DNA of 49,738 bases, from contig FR899710.1 in assembly GCA_000437275.1 (NCBI GenBank), positions 1 through 49,738 of the forward strand. The letters run 5' to 3'. Source of the stretch: Clostridium sp. CAG:411 (GTDB lineage Bacteria; Bacillota; Clostridia; Lachnospirales; Lachnospiraceae). The translations under genes were made by a program, and so were the position numbers. This document shows, in pieces, positions 7,134 through 15,560 of this stretch. The notes below the pieces were generated by a model, which had not been told where the DNA came from, ran no database searches, and was given only the letters and a program-made list of their open reading frames with translations. How positions within the stretch are numbered: position 1 is the stretch's first letter; each line of letters starts with the position of its first letter.

Positions 7134-8282
7134 AATAACGCTTTTTCGAGAAAAATTTAGCGTTTATGGAATGGAAAATATTTTGATGTTCTTGTTATTA
7201 TGTACAGTTGCAATTATTTTTCCAAAGTTTCTTTTGGTAAAAGTGGAACATGTATACTCTTTGAAGTTTTTATTAGCTATTTTAATTTATGGAATAGGAG
7301 TTAATTCGCTTTTTGAAAAAAAGGATAGTAAGGAAATTGTACTTATCAGGACATTTTTTAATGAAATAGAAGCAGATAGATATAACTATTTTATGAAAGT
7401 AAAAAGATTTCTTACCTATCAAGGTATCTTTTTTTACTTGCTATTTCCATTTAAACTTTCCAATTTATATGTCTTTTGGGGAGTTTTTTTGGTGTTTGAA
7501 GTATTAACAGCAATTACCCTAATAGTGGCAAGGATAAAAGGTTGTGAATTTGCACAGAAAATAAGAGCAATGATAGTAGTTGTGGGTGGAATTATTATAG
7601 CAAAAAAAGATTTAATACCTATAAATTTTTCTATCTATCGTTCCAGCTTTTTCTTTTTGTTAGTGGGATTGCTTGCGTTTTATTGTTCATGGAAAATAGC
7701 GAGGATGGATTTAGAGGTAGATGCCAATCAGCATAAAAAAAGGTTGATAAAAATAGGAAATATACAGAATAGGGATATTCTTTATTTTGTTAGAACAGGG
7801 AAGTATGTTGATCCATTTGTTATGCTTGTTTTATCGGCAGTATCCTCTTTTTATTTTCGTGAAAATAAAATAGAGCTGTGGATGGCCTTTTTGTCGTCTT
7901 TATTATATTTATGTAGTTATATTTATATTGAATTGCTAGACTATGAAAAAAAGCATATTTTCTGTTATATGAAATTGGAAAAATCAATCGGTTAAAATTG
8001 GAAAAAATAGCAAATAGTTTGCTTATTTCTATGCCCTATATCGTGTTGCTATTTTTTGTTTATGGATTTCATATTTCTGTTGTGGGTATGGTTGGTTGCT
8101 TTATCGTAGCGATTGTTGTGTTTTTAATGTGTGCAGTATTTTTTAGATTTTCTTATGAAAGAAAAAAGGGCGTAAATGCAATAGAGGATAAAGAACAATT
8201 AATATTTTATCTTCTTATAGCATTGCTTAGTATTTTTATAGATGTATTAGTTTACTATTGTGATAATTTAAAATGTTTTTAG
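7111..8282 (+). pseudogene. ABC-2-like permease with a frameshift in a run of seven A
   Basis: TTG 7111 is the likely start (GAGGAG at 7098-7103, seven bases upstream), overlapping the end of the ATPase frame. The frame runs 294 codons and stops at 7993-7995. A second frame continues in register from the A-run at 7946-7952 to TAG 8280-8282. Adding one A at the run lets DYEKK continue as AYFLLYEIGKINRLKLEKI and then hydrophobic helices, giving one protein of about 390 residues with roughly ten membrane segments. The predicted partner is the broken ATPase upstream. The substrate is unknown. Sequencing error, true mutation, or transcriptional slippage at the homopolymer are all possible. Confidence 0.7.
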
Positions 8283-8318
8283 ATGAGGTGTAAAGTTTTT
8301 GCAATAATACCAGGCTGT

Positions 8319-8347
8319 TTGACCTTTTCTCTTTGACATCATATAAT
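8319..8347 (+). promoter_or_regulatory. Promoter of the LacI-family gene
   Basis: TTGACC (8319-8324), a 17-bp spacer and TATAAT (8342-8347) predict a start near 8354. The core promoter lies between the arms of an 11-bp inverted repeat. Confidence 0.75.
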
Positions 8348-8378
8348 AAAAACTAAAATAAACTAACAGAGAAAAGGT
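8322..8378. repeat. Perfect 11-bp inverted repeat flanking the promoter
   Basis: ACCTTTTCTCT (8322-8332) and AGAGAAAAGGT (8368-8378) are perfect inverse copies 35 bp apart. The left arm lies within the promoter, the right arm covers the ribosome-site region. Because the predicted start lies between the arms, an RNA hairpin would not form from this transcript, so a DNA-binding role (for example autoregulation) is more likely. Confidence 0.6.
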
Positions 8379-8392
8379 GGTGAAAGTGGCTT

Positions 8393-9469
8393 ATGTCAAT
8401 TAAGAAAATAGCAGAACAGGTTGGGGTTTCGCCTTCTACAGTTTCCAGAGTGTTAGGAAATCCCAATTATCATTGTTCCTCCGAAGAATTGCGTGATAAG
8501 ATATGGAAAGCAGCGATTGCAATGAACTATACACCGAATCAGGCAGCTAGAAATTTGCGATTGAAAAAAGAAAATGACGAAGAGAAAACATACTATATTA
8601 ATATACTTATGACGCGTATGGATTTTCAACAGACAGACCCTTTTTTTTCCGAACTGTTGCGCGTGGTGGAAAGTGAAATACATAAGTACAGTTGTATTCT
8701 GACAAAAATATGGTATGAACCATTTTTTTCAAATGATAGAAAATGCTGTGGTATTAAGGCAAAAGAAACCGTTGAGAGACTTTATGCGGAGACGGATGGA
8801 AAAAATGATGGTTTAATCATTATTGGTAGGTGTAGCTCAGATGCATTGGATTGTTGGACGAAGAAATATAAAAATATTGTATCGATTAACCGTAATTCTA
8901 CAAACTATCAGGTAGATGAAGTACTGTGTGATGGTAAGAAAATCGCAGCTATTGCAGTAGAACACTTAGTGTCTTTGGGGCATAAAGAAATCGGTTATGT
9001 GGGACAGTGTCATAAGGATGCTAGGTACAAAGGCTTTTTAAGCACATTGCAGAAATATAATTTGGATGTAAATCCTCATTGGGTTATTGAGGCAGAGGCC
9101 ATGGAAACAGCAGGATATGAAGCGATGGAACGATTTGAAAAGATGGAGGAGCAGCCTACAGCGATTTATTGTGCCAATGACATTATTGCAGTTGGATTAT
9201 TAAAATTTATGAAAAAGGGTAGACGAAGATTTTATACGCCATCGGTGATAGCCAGTGATGATATTGAGGCGGCGCAGAATTGCAGTCCTATGTTGACTAC
9301 AGTTAGTCTGCCTAAGGACGAAATGGGGAAATTTGCATTATTTTTACTTGTAGACCGTATGAAAGGCGGGCATAAAGTAGTAACAAGATTGGAACTGGAA
9401 GGAAAACTTATGCTTCGAAATAGTTGTACGGTATTGCAGGACAGCAATTGGAGTGATTATTGTATTTGA
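8393..9469 (+). CDS. LacI-family transcriptional regulator
   Basis: 358 residues from ATG 8393, preceded by AAAGGTGGTG. The N-terminus is a classic LacI helix-turn-helix (MSIKKIAEQVGVSPSTVSRV) with the hinge region NYTPNQAARNLR. The rest is a periplasmic-binding-like ligand domain with GYVGQCHKDARYKGF, AIYCANDIIAVGLL and IASDDIEAA. Family members bind sugars and repress or activate sugar-use genes as dimers. The ligand cannot be told from sequence. The genes around it are a decayed ABC cassette and a PDDEXK protein, not sugar genes. The promoter is flanked by an inverted repeat, which suggests autoregulation. Palindromes of LacI type lie at 1811 and 1931. Confidence 0.9.
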   Translation: MSIKKIAEQVGVSPSTVSRVLGNPNYHCSSEELRDKIWKAAIAMNYTPNQAARNLRLKKENDEEKTYYINILMTRMDFQQTDPFFSELLRVVESEIHKYSCILTKIWYEPFFSNDRKCCGIKAKETVERLYAETDGKNDGLIIIGRCSSDALDCWTKKYKNIVSINRNSTNYQVDEVLCDGKKIAAIAVEHLVSLGHKEIGYVGQCHKDARYKGFLSTLQKYNLDVNPHWVIEAEAMETAGYEAMERFEKMEEQPTAIYCANDIIAVGLLKFMKKGRRRFYTPSVIASDDIEAAQNCSPMLTTVSLPKDEMGKFALFLLVDRMKGGHKVVTRLELEGKLMLRNSCTVLQDSNWSDYCI

Positions 9470-9559
9470 GTAGCAATGTACAGAGTGAAAGTGTCTAACC
9501 AAAAGAAATATTTTTAGCCAGTTTGGGTCAATTTTTTATGCGTAGCATTGCTCAAAACC

Positions 9560-9614
9560 GTTACTGTCGCACTAGGGTGTGGACAGTAACAGTAAGTCCC
9601 TTGTGAGTAAGGGA
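9560..9614 (+). promoter_or_regulatory. Two adjacent hairpins after the LacI-family gene
   Basis: GTTACTGTC (9560-9568) pairs with GACAGTAAC (9582-9590), extended inside by GCAC/GTGT. TCCCTT (9597-9602) then pairs with AAGGGA (9609-9614). No U-tract follows, so these are not standard terminators. They separate the regulator from the PDDEXK gene and may stabilise or attenuate the transcript. Confidence 0.4.
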
Positions 9615-9628
9615 TATAGGGAGTTGAA

Positions 9629-9649
9629 GTGGACTTGTCCATCTTGTTC
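9629..9649 (+). repeat. GTGGACTTGTCCA palindromic element, copy 1
   Basis: GTGGACTTGTCCA followed by TCTTGTT recurs at 18437-18455 as GTGGACTTGTCCA followed by CGTTGTT. The core TGGAC/GTCCA is palindromic with a TT centre. A TATACT at 9653-9658 directly downstream could serve as -10 for the PDDEXK gene, with TGGACT (9630-9635) as a weak -35 inside the element. Confidence 0.4.
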
Positions 9650-9688
9650 TGTTATACTAAAAGTAATAGTGGGAAGGAGCGAGTTTAT

Positions 9689-11266
9689 ATGGGTGTATAT
9701 TTTAATCCGAATAATGGAAGTTTTACCAAAGATAGAAATTATAAAATATATATAGATAAAACTGGATTATTGGAATATTTGAATGAACAGCTTGAAACTC
9801 CGAAAAACTGTATTGCAGTAAGTCATGCAAGGCGCTTTGGCAAATCCCATGCTGCAGGAATGATTGATGCGTATTACAGTCTTGGCTGTGATTCTACCAA
9901 GCTTTTTGAGAATACGCAAATTGCAAAATGTGCTGACTTTAAGAAGTATATGAACAAATATAATGTAATCCATCTCGACATATCCTCTTTTTGGGATTTC
10001 TATAAAGAAAACCTAGTTGAGAAAATTATAGAATATGTTTACAAGGATTTTAAAAAAGATTTTGGGGAGGAACTGGATTACGAGGATAGTTTTAGCTACG
10101 TGTTGATGGCTATTTTTCAAAAGACAAACATTCCTTTTGTGATTATTATAGATGAATGGGATTGTGTCATCCGAAACAGTAAGGACAAAGATTTGATTCA
10201 TAAGTATTTGCAGTTTCTTCACTCTCTGTTTAAATCAGAAGAATCAAAATCCTTTTTAGCATTGGCATATATCACTGGTATTTTACCAATTAAGAAGATA
10301 GAGGACGAATCTGCACTGAATAATTTTAAAGAGTATACCATGTTGGATTCGTATCCGATTACAGAGTATTATGGTTTTACAGAAGAGGAAGTACGAGAAC
10401 TTTGCAAAAAACATGATATAGATTTTGAGACCACAAAGGCATGGTATAATGGATATTTGCTTGATGGGAAACATATGTATAACCCTAATTCTGTATCTAT
10501 GCTTATGGATCGGCATAAGTTTGCTTCTTATTGGAAGAATACGTCCTCTTTTGCATCCATCAACACCTTTATCACTATGAATTATGCAGGATTAAAAGAT
10601 GATGTTTTGACAATGTTGATGGGTGGAAAGGTTGGAGTGAATACCCTTACTTTTCAAAATGATTTCTCCACGATAGCATCAAAAGATGATGCATTAACGG
10701 CATTGATTCATTTGGGATATTTAGGATACGATGCGGACAGAAATAGTGCGTATATTCCAAACTATGAAGTTGCGACCGCTTTTAATGCGGCATTACAGAT
10801 TGGAGCATGGAGTGAGATTGCCAAAACCATTTCAAGATGTGATGAATTATTGATGGCAACTATTGACGGGGAAGCAGAAAAAGTAGCAGAAATCATTGAA
10901 TTGGCACATGAAACGTATACGTCTGTGTTGAACTACAATGATGAAAATTCTTTAAGCTGTGTGCTTACCATGGCATATTTTACCGCACCGGGGTATTATG
11001 AAATTATTCGCGAACACCCTGCTGGAAAGGGTTATGCAGACTTTATATTCAAACCAAGAGCGAACGCAGGATGGAGACCAGCAATGGTAGTGGAGCTAAA
11101 ATATAATCAATCTGCAGATACCGCAATTAAGCAGATTAAGGAAAAACGATACCAGGGAGCCTTGTCTGGCTATCATGATAAGATTCTTTTGGTTGGCATC
11201 AATTACGATACAGAAGGGAAAGATAAAAAACATCATACTTGTGTGATAGAGGAATATCAAGGGTAA
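9689..11266 (+). CDS. AAA-ATPase-like protein with C-terminal PD-(D/E)XK nuclease domain
   Basis: 525 residues from ATG 9689 (AAGGAG at 9674-9679). An upstream in-frame ATG at 9629 lacks a ribosome site. The N-terminal domain matches the AAA-ATPase-like family: NYKIYIDKTGLLEYL, a Walker A variant SHARRFGKS (45-53) and Walker B VIIIDEWD. The C-terminus has the PDDEXK_9 signature GYADFIFKP...MVVELKY, with the catalytic Asp and the Glu-x-Lys pair. Such proteins occur in many copies in Bacteroidetes and Clostridia. Their cellular role is unproven, with DNA processing or defence suggested. It is a stand-alone gene here. All key residues appear intact. Confidence 0.88.
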   Translation: MGVYFNPNNGSFTKDRNYKIYIDKTGLLEYLNEQLETPKNCIAVSHARRFGKSHAAGMIDAYYSLGCDSTKLFENTQIAKCADFKKYMNKYNVIHLDISSFWDFYKENLVEKIIEYVYKDFKKDFGEELDYEDSFSYVLMAIFQKTNIPFVIIIDEWDCVIRNSKDKDLIHKYLQFLHSLFKSEESKSFLALAYITGILPIKKIEDESALNNFKEYTMLDSYPITEYYGFTEEEVRELCKKHDIDFETTKAWYNGYLLDGKHMYNPNSVSMLMDRHKFASYWKNTSSFASINTFITMNYAGLKDDVLTMLMGGKVGVNTLTFQNDFSTIASKDDALTALIHLGYLGYDADRNSAYIPNYEVATAFNAALQIGAWSEIAKTISRCDELLMATIDGEAEKVAEIIELAHETYTSVLNYNDENSLSCVLTMAYFTAPGYYEIIREHPAGKGYADFIFKPRANAGWRPAMVVELKYNQSADTAIKQIKEKRYQGALSGYHDKILLVGINYDTEGKDKKHHTCVIEEYQG

Positions 11267-11402
11267 TTGAGAAAAAACTAGCTTTTGGAACAAAATGGAG
11301 AAAAATATGATTACAAAATATAAGTATAAATCAACGCAACCTTATCGATTTATCATTTTGGAGATATTGTATACGAAACGGAAGAAGAGATATAAAACTT
11401 TT

Positions 11403-11449
11403 ATAGTGTTATGAGCAAGTAGCAGAGCGGATTGCGAATATCCGCTTGA
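11403..11449 (+). repeat. Dispersed structured element, copy 2
   Basis: ATAGTGTTATGAGCAAGTAG and the hairpin GAGCGGAT/ATCCGCTT with loop TGCGAAT match the 3' part of copies 1 and 4 closely. The 5' arm AACACTAT is missing. A different local palindrome (TATAAAA/TTTTATA) lies just upstream, so this copy is 5'-truncated or rebuilt. It sits 24 bases before the CCA-adding enzyme gene. Confidence 0.75.
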
Positions 11450-11473
11450 AAACATAGATAAGGATGAGTTTAG

Positions 11474-12850
11474 ATGGAAATTCAGATACCGGAAAAGGTA
11501 GATTTTATTTTAAATTTGCTTCATGAAAATGAATATGAAGCATATGCGGTAGGTGGCTGTGTGCGTGATGCTATGCTTGGCAGAGAACCACAGGACTGGG
11601 ATATTACCACCTCTGCACAGCCAGAGCAGGTAAAGGCACTGTTTGAACGAACCATAGATACAGGAATACAACATGGAACGGTTACGGTTATGCTTGGCAA
11701 AGAGGGATTTGAAGTTACCACATATCGCATTGATGGAGATTATGAGGATGGCAGACATCCCAAAGAGGTTCAATTTACCAATAATTTGCTGGAGGATTTA
11801 CGTCGTAGAGATTTTACTATCAATGCAATGGCATACAGCAAAGAGACGGGTGTGGTAGATGCATTTGACGGATTGGGAGACTTGCAGCGACATGTTATAA
11901 CTTGCGTGGGAGATGCAAGAGAGCGTTTCAGTGAAGATGCGCTTCGGATTTTGCGGGCGGTACGTTTTGCAGCACAATTAAACTTTTCTATTGAAGAAAA
12001 AACGATGGAGGCAATTCGGGAAAAAGCGCAGACACTTGAAAAAATTAGCGCAGAACGGATACGCGTGGAATTAGACAAGCTACTATGTTCGGACTATCCT
12101 GATCATTTGATTTTGGCAAAAGAACTGGGAATTACGGCAGTGGTATTACCAGAATTTGACAAAATGCTGGCTACACCGCAACGGCATAAACACCATCAGT
12201 ATGATGTGGGAGTACATTGCATCAAGGCAGTGGAACATGTACATGCTGCGGCAAAAGAGCAGGGAATCGGGGAAAAAGAATATTCGATTCTTTCCTGGTC
12301 TGCATTGTTACACGATGTGGGAAAGCCTTCTTGCCTGACTTTGGATGAAGATGGAACGACACATTTTTATGGACATCCCGCAGTCGGAAAAGAGATGGCA
12401 AGGAAAATTCTTCGCCGCCTTCGGTTTGATAATTATACCATTGATTTGGCTTGTCGCCTGATTCAATACCATGATGTGACATTTTCTGAGAAAAAAGGTA
12501 AGATGCGTAAGCTTATGAATACCATTGGAATAGAATGGATGCCGTATTTGTTTTTGTTGATGCAGGGAGATATATTATCCCAGAGTATGTATCAGCGGGA
12601 GGAAAAATTAGCCACATTGGCTTGTGCAAAGAAGCTGTATCAGGAAGTGTTAGATGCCAAGGAATGTGTAAATTTGAAAATGCTTGCAGTCAACGGAAGT
12701 GATTTGCTGAAAGATGGCTTCCAAAAAGGAAAAAACATGGGCGAGATTTTGCAATATTTATTGGATTATGTAATTGAAAATCCAGAAAAAAATGAAAAGC
12801 AGATATTACTTCAAATCGCTAATGAAAAATTTAATCATTACAAAAACTAG
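11474..12850 (+). CDS. cca: CCA tRNA nucleotidyltransferase (poly(A) polymerase family) with HD domain
   Basis: 458 residues from ATG 11474. The nucleotidyltransferase core has GGCVRDAMLG (27-36), the metal-binding DWD (41-43) and the RRRD motif ending at Asp113, followed by the RNA-binding helical region with ARERFSEDALRILRAVRFAA. A C-terminal HD domain is visible (LLHDVGKPSC, YGHPAVG, YHD). The enzyme adds or repairs the CCA end of tRNAs. Proteins of this family may alternatively be poly(A) polymerases, but the architecture fits the class II bacterial CCA enzyme. It is monocistronic, with a copy of the dispersed repeat upstream and a terminator after it. Confidence 0.9.
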   Translation: MEIQIPEKVDFILNLLHENEYEAYAVGGCVRDAMLGREPQDWDITTSAQPEQVKALFERTIDTGIQHGTVTVMLGKEGFEVTTYRIDGDYEDGRHPKEVQFTNNLLEDLRRRDFTINAMAYSKETGVVDAFDGLGDLQRHVITCVGDARERFSEDALRILRAVRFAAQLNFSIEEKTMEAIREKAQTLEKISAERIRVELDKLLCSDYPDHLILAKELGITAVVLPEFDKMLATPQRHKHHQYDVGVHCIKAVEHVHAAAKEQGIGEKEYSILSWSALLHDVGKPSCLTLDEDGTTHFYGHPAVGKEMARKILRRLRFDNYTIDLACRLIQYHDVTFSEKKGKMRKLMNTIGIEWMPYLFLLMQGDILSQSMYQREEKLATLACAKKLYQEVLDAKECVNLKMLAVNGSDLLKDGFQKGKNMGEILQYLLDYVIENPEKNEKQILLQIANEKFNHYKN

Positions 12851-12907
12851 CGTGTGGAAAAATGGCAATGGAAACGGTAAAAGAAAGACTTTATATACCT
12901 TGATGAA

Positions 12908-12957
12908 AAGAGGTTGTGATAGTTGCAGGGAATTACAATTATCACACCTCTTTTTTG
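12908..12957 (+). terminator. Intrinsic terminator after cca
   Basis: AAGAGGTTGTGATA (12908-12921) pairs with TATCACACCTCTT (12940-12952) with one bulged T, followed by a T-run. Confidence 0.85.
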
Positions 12958-13039
12958 CATGAAGCAATACTTTTCTTCATAGAATAGAAAGACAAACGGT
13001 TTCGTGAATAAGCACGAAGAGAGATTATGGAGGTAGAGT

Positions 13040-14026
13040 ATGGACGACAAAATCAAGGAAGTAGTGGAACAGTATGAGTTGAATATCAAAAATGTATACC
13101 GGGTACGAGGGGCATATATTCTGGATACCGGGGAAGGACTGCGTATATTGAGAGAATTTCGCAGTACACCACAAAAAGCGGAATTTGCTCAACTGGTTAA
13201 GGAAAGTCTGCGAGAACAGGGATACATATATACAGATTTATATTTGCGAAATCGGGAGGGAGATTTAATCACAGAAAATGTAATGGGAAACCAGTATGTA
13301 TTAAAACACTGGTTTATGGGAGAGGAATGTGATTTAAAATCAAAAGAACAGGTGGCAGGTGCGGCTGAAAATCTGGCAAAACTACATAATATGATGCGGG
13401 GAGTTACAACGGAGCCTCTGACATTTCAGGCGGATACATTTGGAGAAACGTTGATAAAACATAATCGAGAGCTTCGACGGGTGCGAAGCTATATCCGTGA
13501 GAAAAAGCAACGCAATGAATTTGAATTACTGTTTTTGTCTATTTTTTCTGAATTTTATCAGGAAGCAGAAGATGCAGAAAGTATGCTGAGTGATATAGAG
13601 GGAGAGGGCTTATATCAGGAATTAAATGAACAGCAAACCCTGTGTCATGGAAGTTATAATTATCACAATGTATTATTTACCTCAAGTGGTATTGCAACCA
13701 CCAGCTTTGAACGGACACATTTGCAATTACAGGTAATGGATTTGTATGACTTTGTTCGAAAACTTATGGAAAAAAATAATTGGAATCTTTACTTATTACA
13801 GACGGTGCTGGAACATTATCAAAAAGTTCGTCCTCTGTCAAAAGAGGAAAAGAAACTATTATATATCTGGATGATATATCCGGAAAAATTTTGGAAAATT
13901 ACTAACTTTTATTATAATAGTAAAAAAACGTGGATGTCGGAAAAAAATATTGAAAAATTGCAAGGGCTACAGCAACAGAAAAAACAAAGGATGAATCTGT
14001 TGGAAAAAGTGCCTGAAATATTATAG
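13040..14026 (+). CDS. CotS-like spore coat protein, degenerate aminoglycoside-kinase fold
   Basis: 328 residues from ATG 13040 (GGAGGTAGAGT upstream). The N-terminal lobe (YRVRGAYILDTGEGLRILREF, VLKHWFMGEECDL) and the helical C-lobe (AAENLAKLHNMM) match the CotS/YsxE/YutH coat-kinase-like family. The catalytic-loop equivalent reads CHGSYNYHNVLF. His203 and Asn210 are kept, but the expected catalytic Asp after HG is Ser205, so kinase activity is doubtful. The family coats endospores in Bacillus and Clostridia, which supports a spore former. It lies between the cca terminator and a lipoprotein gene with its own promoter. Confidence 0.75.
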   Translation: MDDKIKEVVEQYELNIKNVYRVRGAYILDTGEGLRILREFRSTPQKAEFAQLVKESLREQGYIYTDLYLRNREGDLITENVMGNQYVLKHWFMGEECDLKSKEQVAGAAENLAKLHNMMRGVTTEPLTFQADTFGETLIKHNRELRRVRSYIREKKQRNEFELLFLSIFSEFYQEAEDAESMLSDIEGEGLYQELNEQQTLCHGSYNYHNVLFTSSGIATTSFERTHLQLQVMDLYDFVRKLMEKNNWNLYLLQTVLEHYQKVRPLSKEEKKLLYIWMIYPEKFWKITNFYYNSKKTWMSEKNIEKLQGLQQQKKQRMNLLEKVPEIL

Positions 14027-14044
14027 GTTTCGGGCAATGAGTTT

Positions 14045-14073
14045 TTGACTTTTAAACCTATCTATTGTATAAT
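14045..14073 (+). promoter_or_regulatory. Promoter of the PEGA lipoprotein gene
   Basis: TTGACT (14045-14050), a 17-bp spacer and TATAAT (14068-14073). An 8-bp inverted repeat ATAGGTTT (14023-14030) / AAACCTAT (14054-14061) has its right arm inside the spacer, a possible weak operator or the residue of a terminator for the upstream gene. Confidence 0.7.
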
Positions 14074-14169
14074 ATTGCATGTCCGAGGAGATTGTCTTAC
14101 GGATGAAAATGATTTAGGTAATTTATGTAATGGAATGGGAGAAAATGGCACAATAAGGCTGGGGTGAAA

Positions 14170-15528
14170 ATGAAGAAACAAAAGTATAATTTTTTGGTGT
14201 TTTTTGCAATGCTTGCGATGATGCCATTCTTGCTTGTGGGGTGTCAGGGCAAGACAAGTAATGTACAGCAGAAAACAGCCAATAATGCAAGTGACGGTAG
14301 TGTGGAGCAGACGGCTGTTGCAGTAGTAAAACAGGTTGATGCAGATGCAGGCACAGTGGTATTGCATGATACAGACACACAGGAAGAACAGACTTTTTCT
14401 TACAATGGAGCTACAACGATTTACAGCAAAAACAGCGTAGCGATGGTTATGACACAGCTTTCCTGTGGTGAAATTGTAGAGGTAAGTTACGATGGTGTTA
14501 AGAACTTGCTGACAAATGTGCAAGTTTCAAAAGATGCATGGGAATATTGTGCTGTAAAGGGAGCAGATATTAATCGTACAGATAATGATATTACTGTAAC
14601 AGGAAGGAAATATCAGTATGATAACACGGTTTCGGTGTTTTCAGGACAGCAGAGTGCTACATTGATGGATTTAAACGAGCAGGATGAGATTACCATTAAA
14701 GGAATCGGTACCAAGGTACAGTCCTTTCAGATTACCAAAGGACATGGATTTCTTCGTCTTGCTGGACAGGATGCATTTATCGGTGGAACGATTGAAGTAG
14801 ATCAGAGCATTTTTTTGAATGTACAGGATGATATGCTGATTACAGTAGGTGAGGGAGAACATACAGTAGTTCTTCGCAATGGAAAACTGGAGGCAGTAGA
14901 GAATATCACGGTAGAGAAAGACCAGGAAGTATTGCTAGATTTAAGTGAATATGAGCCGTTAGAAGAGAAGGAAGGAAAAGTAAAATTTGTTGTGACACCT
15001 TCTGGAGCAGCCTTATACATTAATGGAAAGCAACGCAATACAAATCAGGTTCTTACCTTGGCCTATGGAAATTATAATGTAACAGTAAGAGCAGATGGTT
15101 ATGAAGATTATACTGGTATCTTGCATGTACAAAAGAGTGCAGGTGCATATCAGACCATTTATGTAGACTTGGTGGAAGAAAAAGAAGAGGTACAAAAGAC
15201 GAAGACACCAACTGTTACACCATCGGTTTCAGCAGGAACCAGTCCGAAAAATCAGACGGATGCTACAGCCATTGTAGTAACAAAGGCACCTGAGACAACA
15301 AAAGCACCGGATGAACAACACACGATTACAGTAAAGGCACCGATTGGAGCTTCCGTTTATGTAAATGGTATTTATCAGGGAGTTGCACCGATTACTTTTT
15401 CAAAGGTGTTGGGAAATGCTACGATAACGCTTTCAAAAGAAGGTTATGTTACAAGAAGTTATTCCGTTAATATAGCGGATGACGGTAAAGATGTGAATTA
15501 TAGCTTTGCTGCATTGATAGCAGAGTAA
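14170..15528 (+). CDS. Lipoprotein with two PEGA domains
   Basis: 452 residues from ATG 14170. A GTG six bases upstream is an alternative start. The signal peptide ends in lipobox LVGC with Cys25. A beta-rich middle region of unknown type follows. Two PEGA domains come next, each with the typical pattern of a short repeat plus GYEDY or GYVTRSYSV. The first begins near VKFVVTPSGAALYINGK, the second near TVKAPIGASVYVNGIYQG. They are separated by a Thr/Pro/Ala-rich linker that probably spans the cell wall. PEGA domains occur in surface proteins and are thought to bind wall or protein partners. The gene has its own promoter; phosphoglucomutase follows 32 bases later. Confidence 0.8.
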   Translation: MKKQKYNFLVFFAMLAMMPFLLVGCQGKTSNVQQKTANNASDGSVEQTAVAVVKQVDADAGTVVLHDTDTQEEQTFSYNGATTIYSKNSVAMVMTQLSCGEIVEVSYDGVKNLLTNVQVSKDAWEYCAVKGADINRTDNDITVTGRKYQYDNTVSVFSGQQSATLMDLNEQDEITIKGIGTKVQSFQITKGHGFLRLAGQDAFIGGTIEVDQSIFLNVQDDMLITVGEGEHTVVLRNGKLEAVENITVEKDQEVLLDLSEYEPLEEKEGKVKFVVTPSGAALYINGKQRNTNQVLTLAYGNYNVTVRADGYEDYTGILHVQKSAGAYQTIYVDLVEEKEEVQKTKTPTVTPSVSAGTSPKNQTDATAIVVTKAPETTKAPDEQHTITVKAPIGASVYVNGIYQGVAPITFSKVLGNATITLSKEGYVTRSYSVNIADDGKDVNYSFAALIAE

Positions 15529-15560
15529 ATATAAGAAAGAAAATTTTAGGAGGAATACGA

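Noticed and set aside
11295..11414. 39-codon ORF before the cca gene
   Set aside because: The ORF is basic and AT-rich, without a ribosome site, and its end runs into the dispersed repeat.
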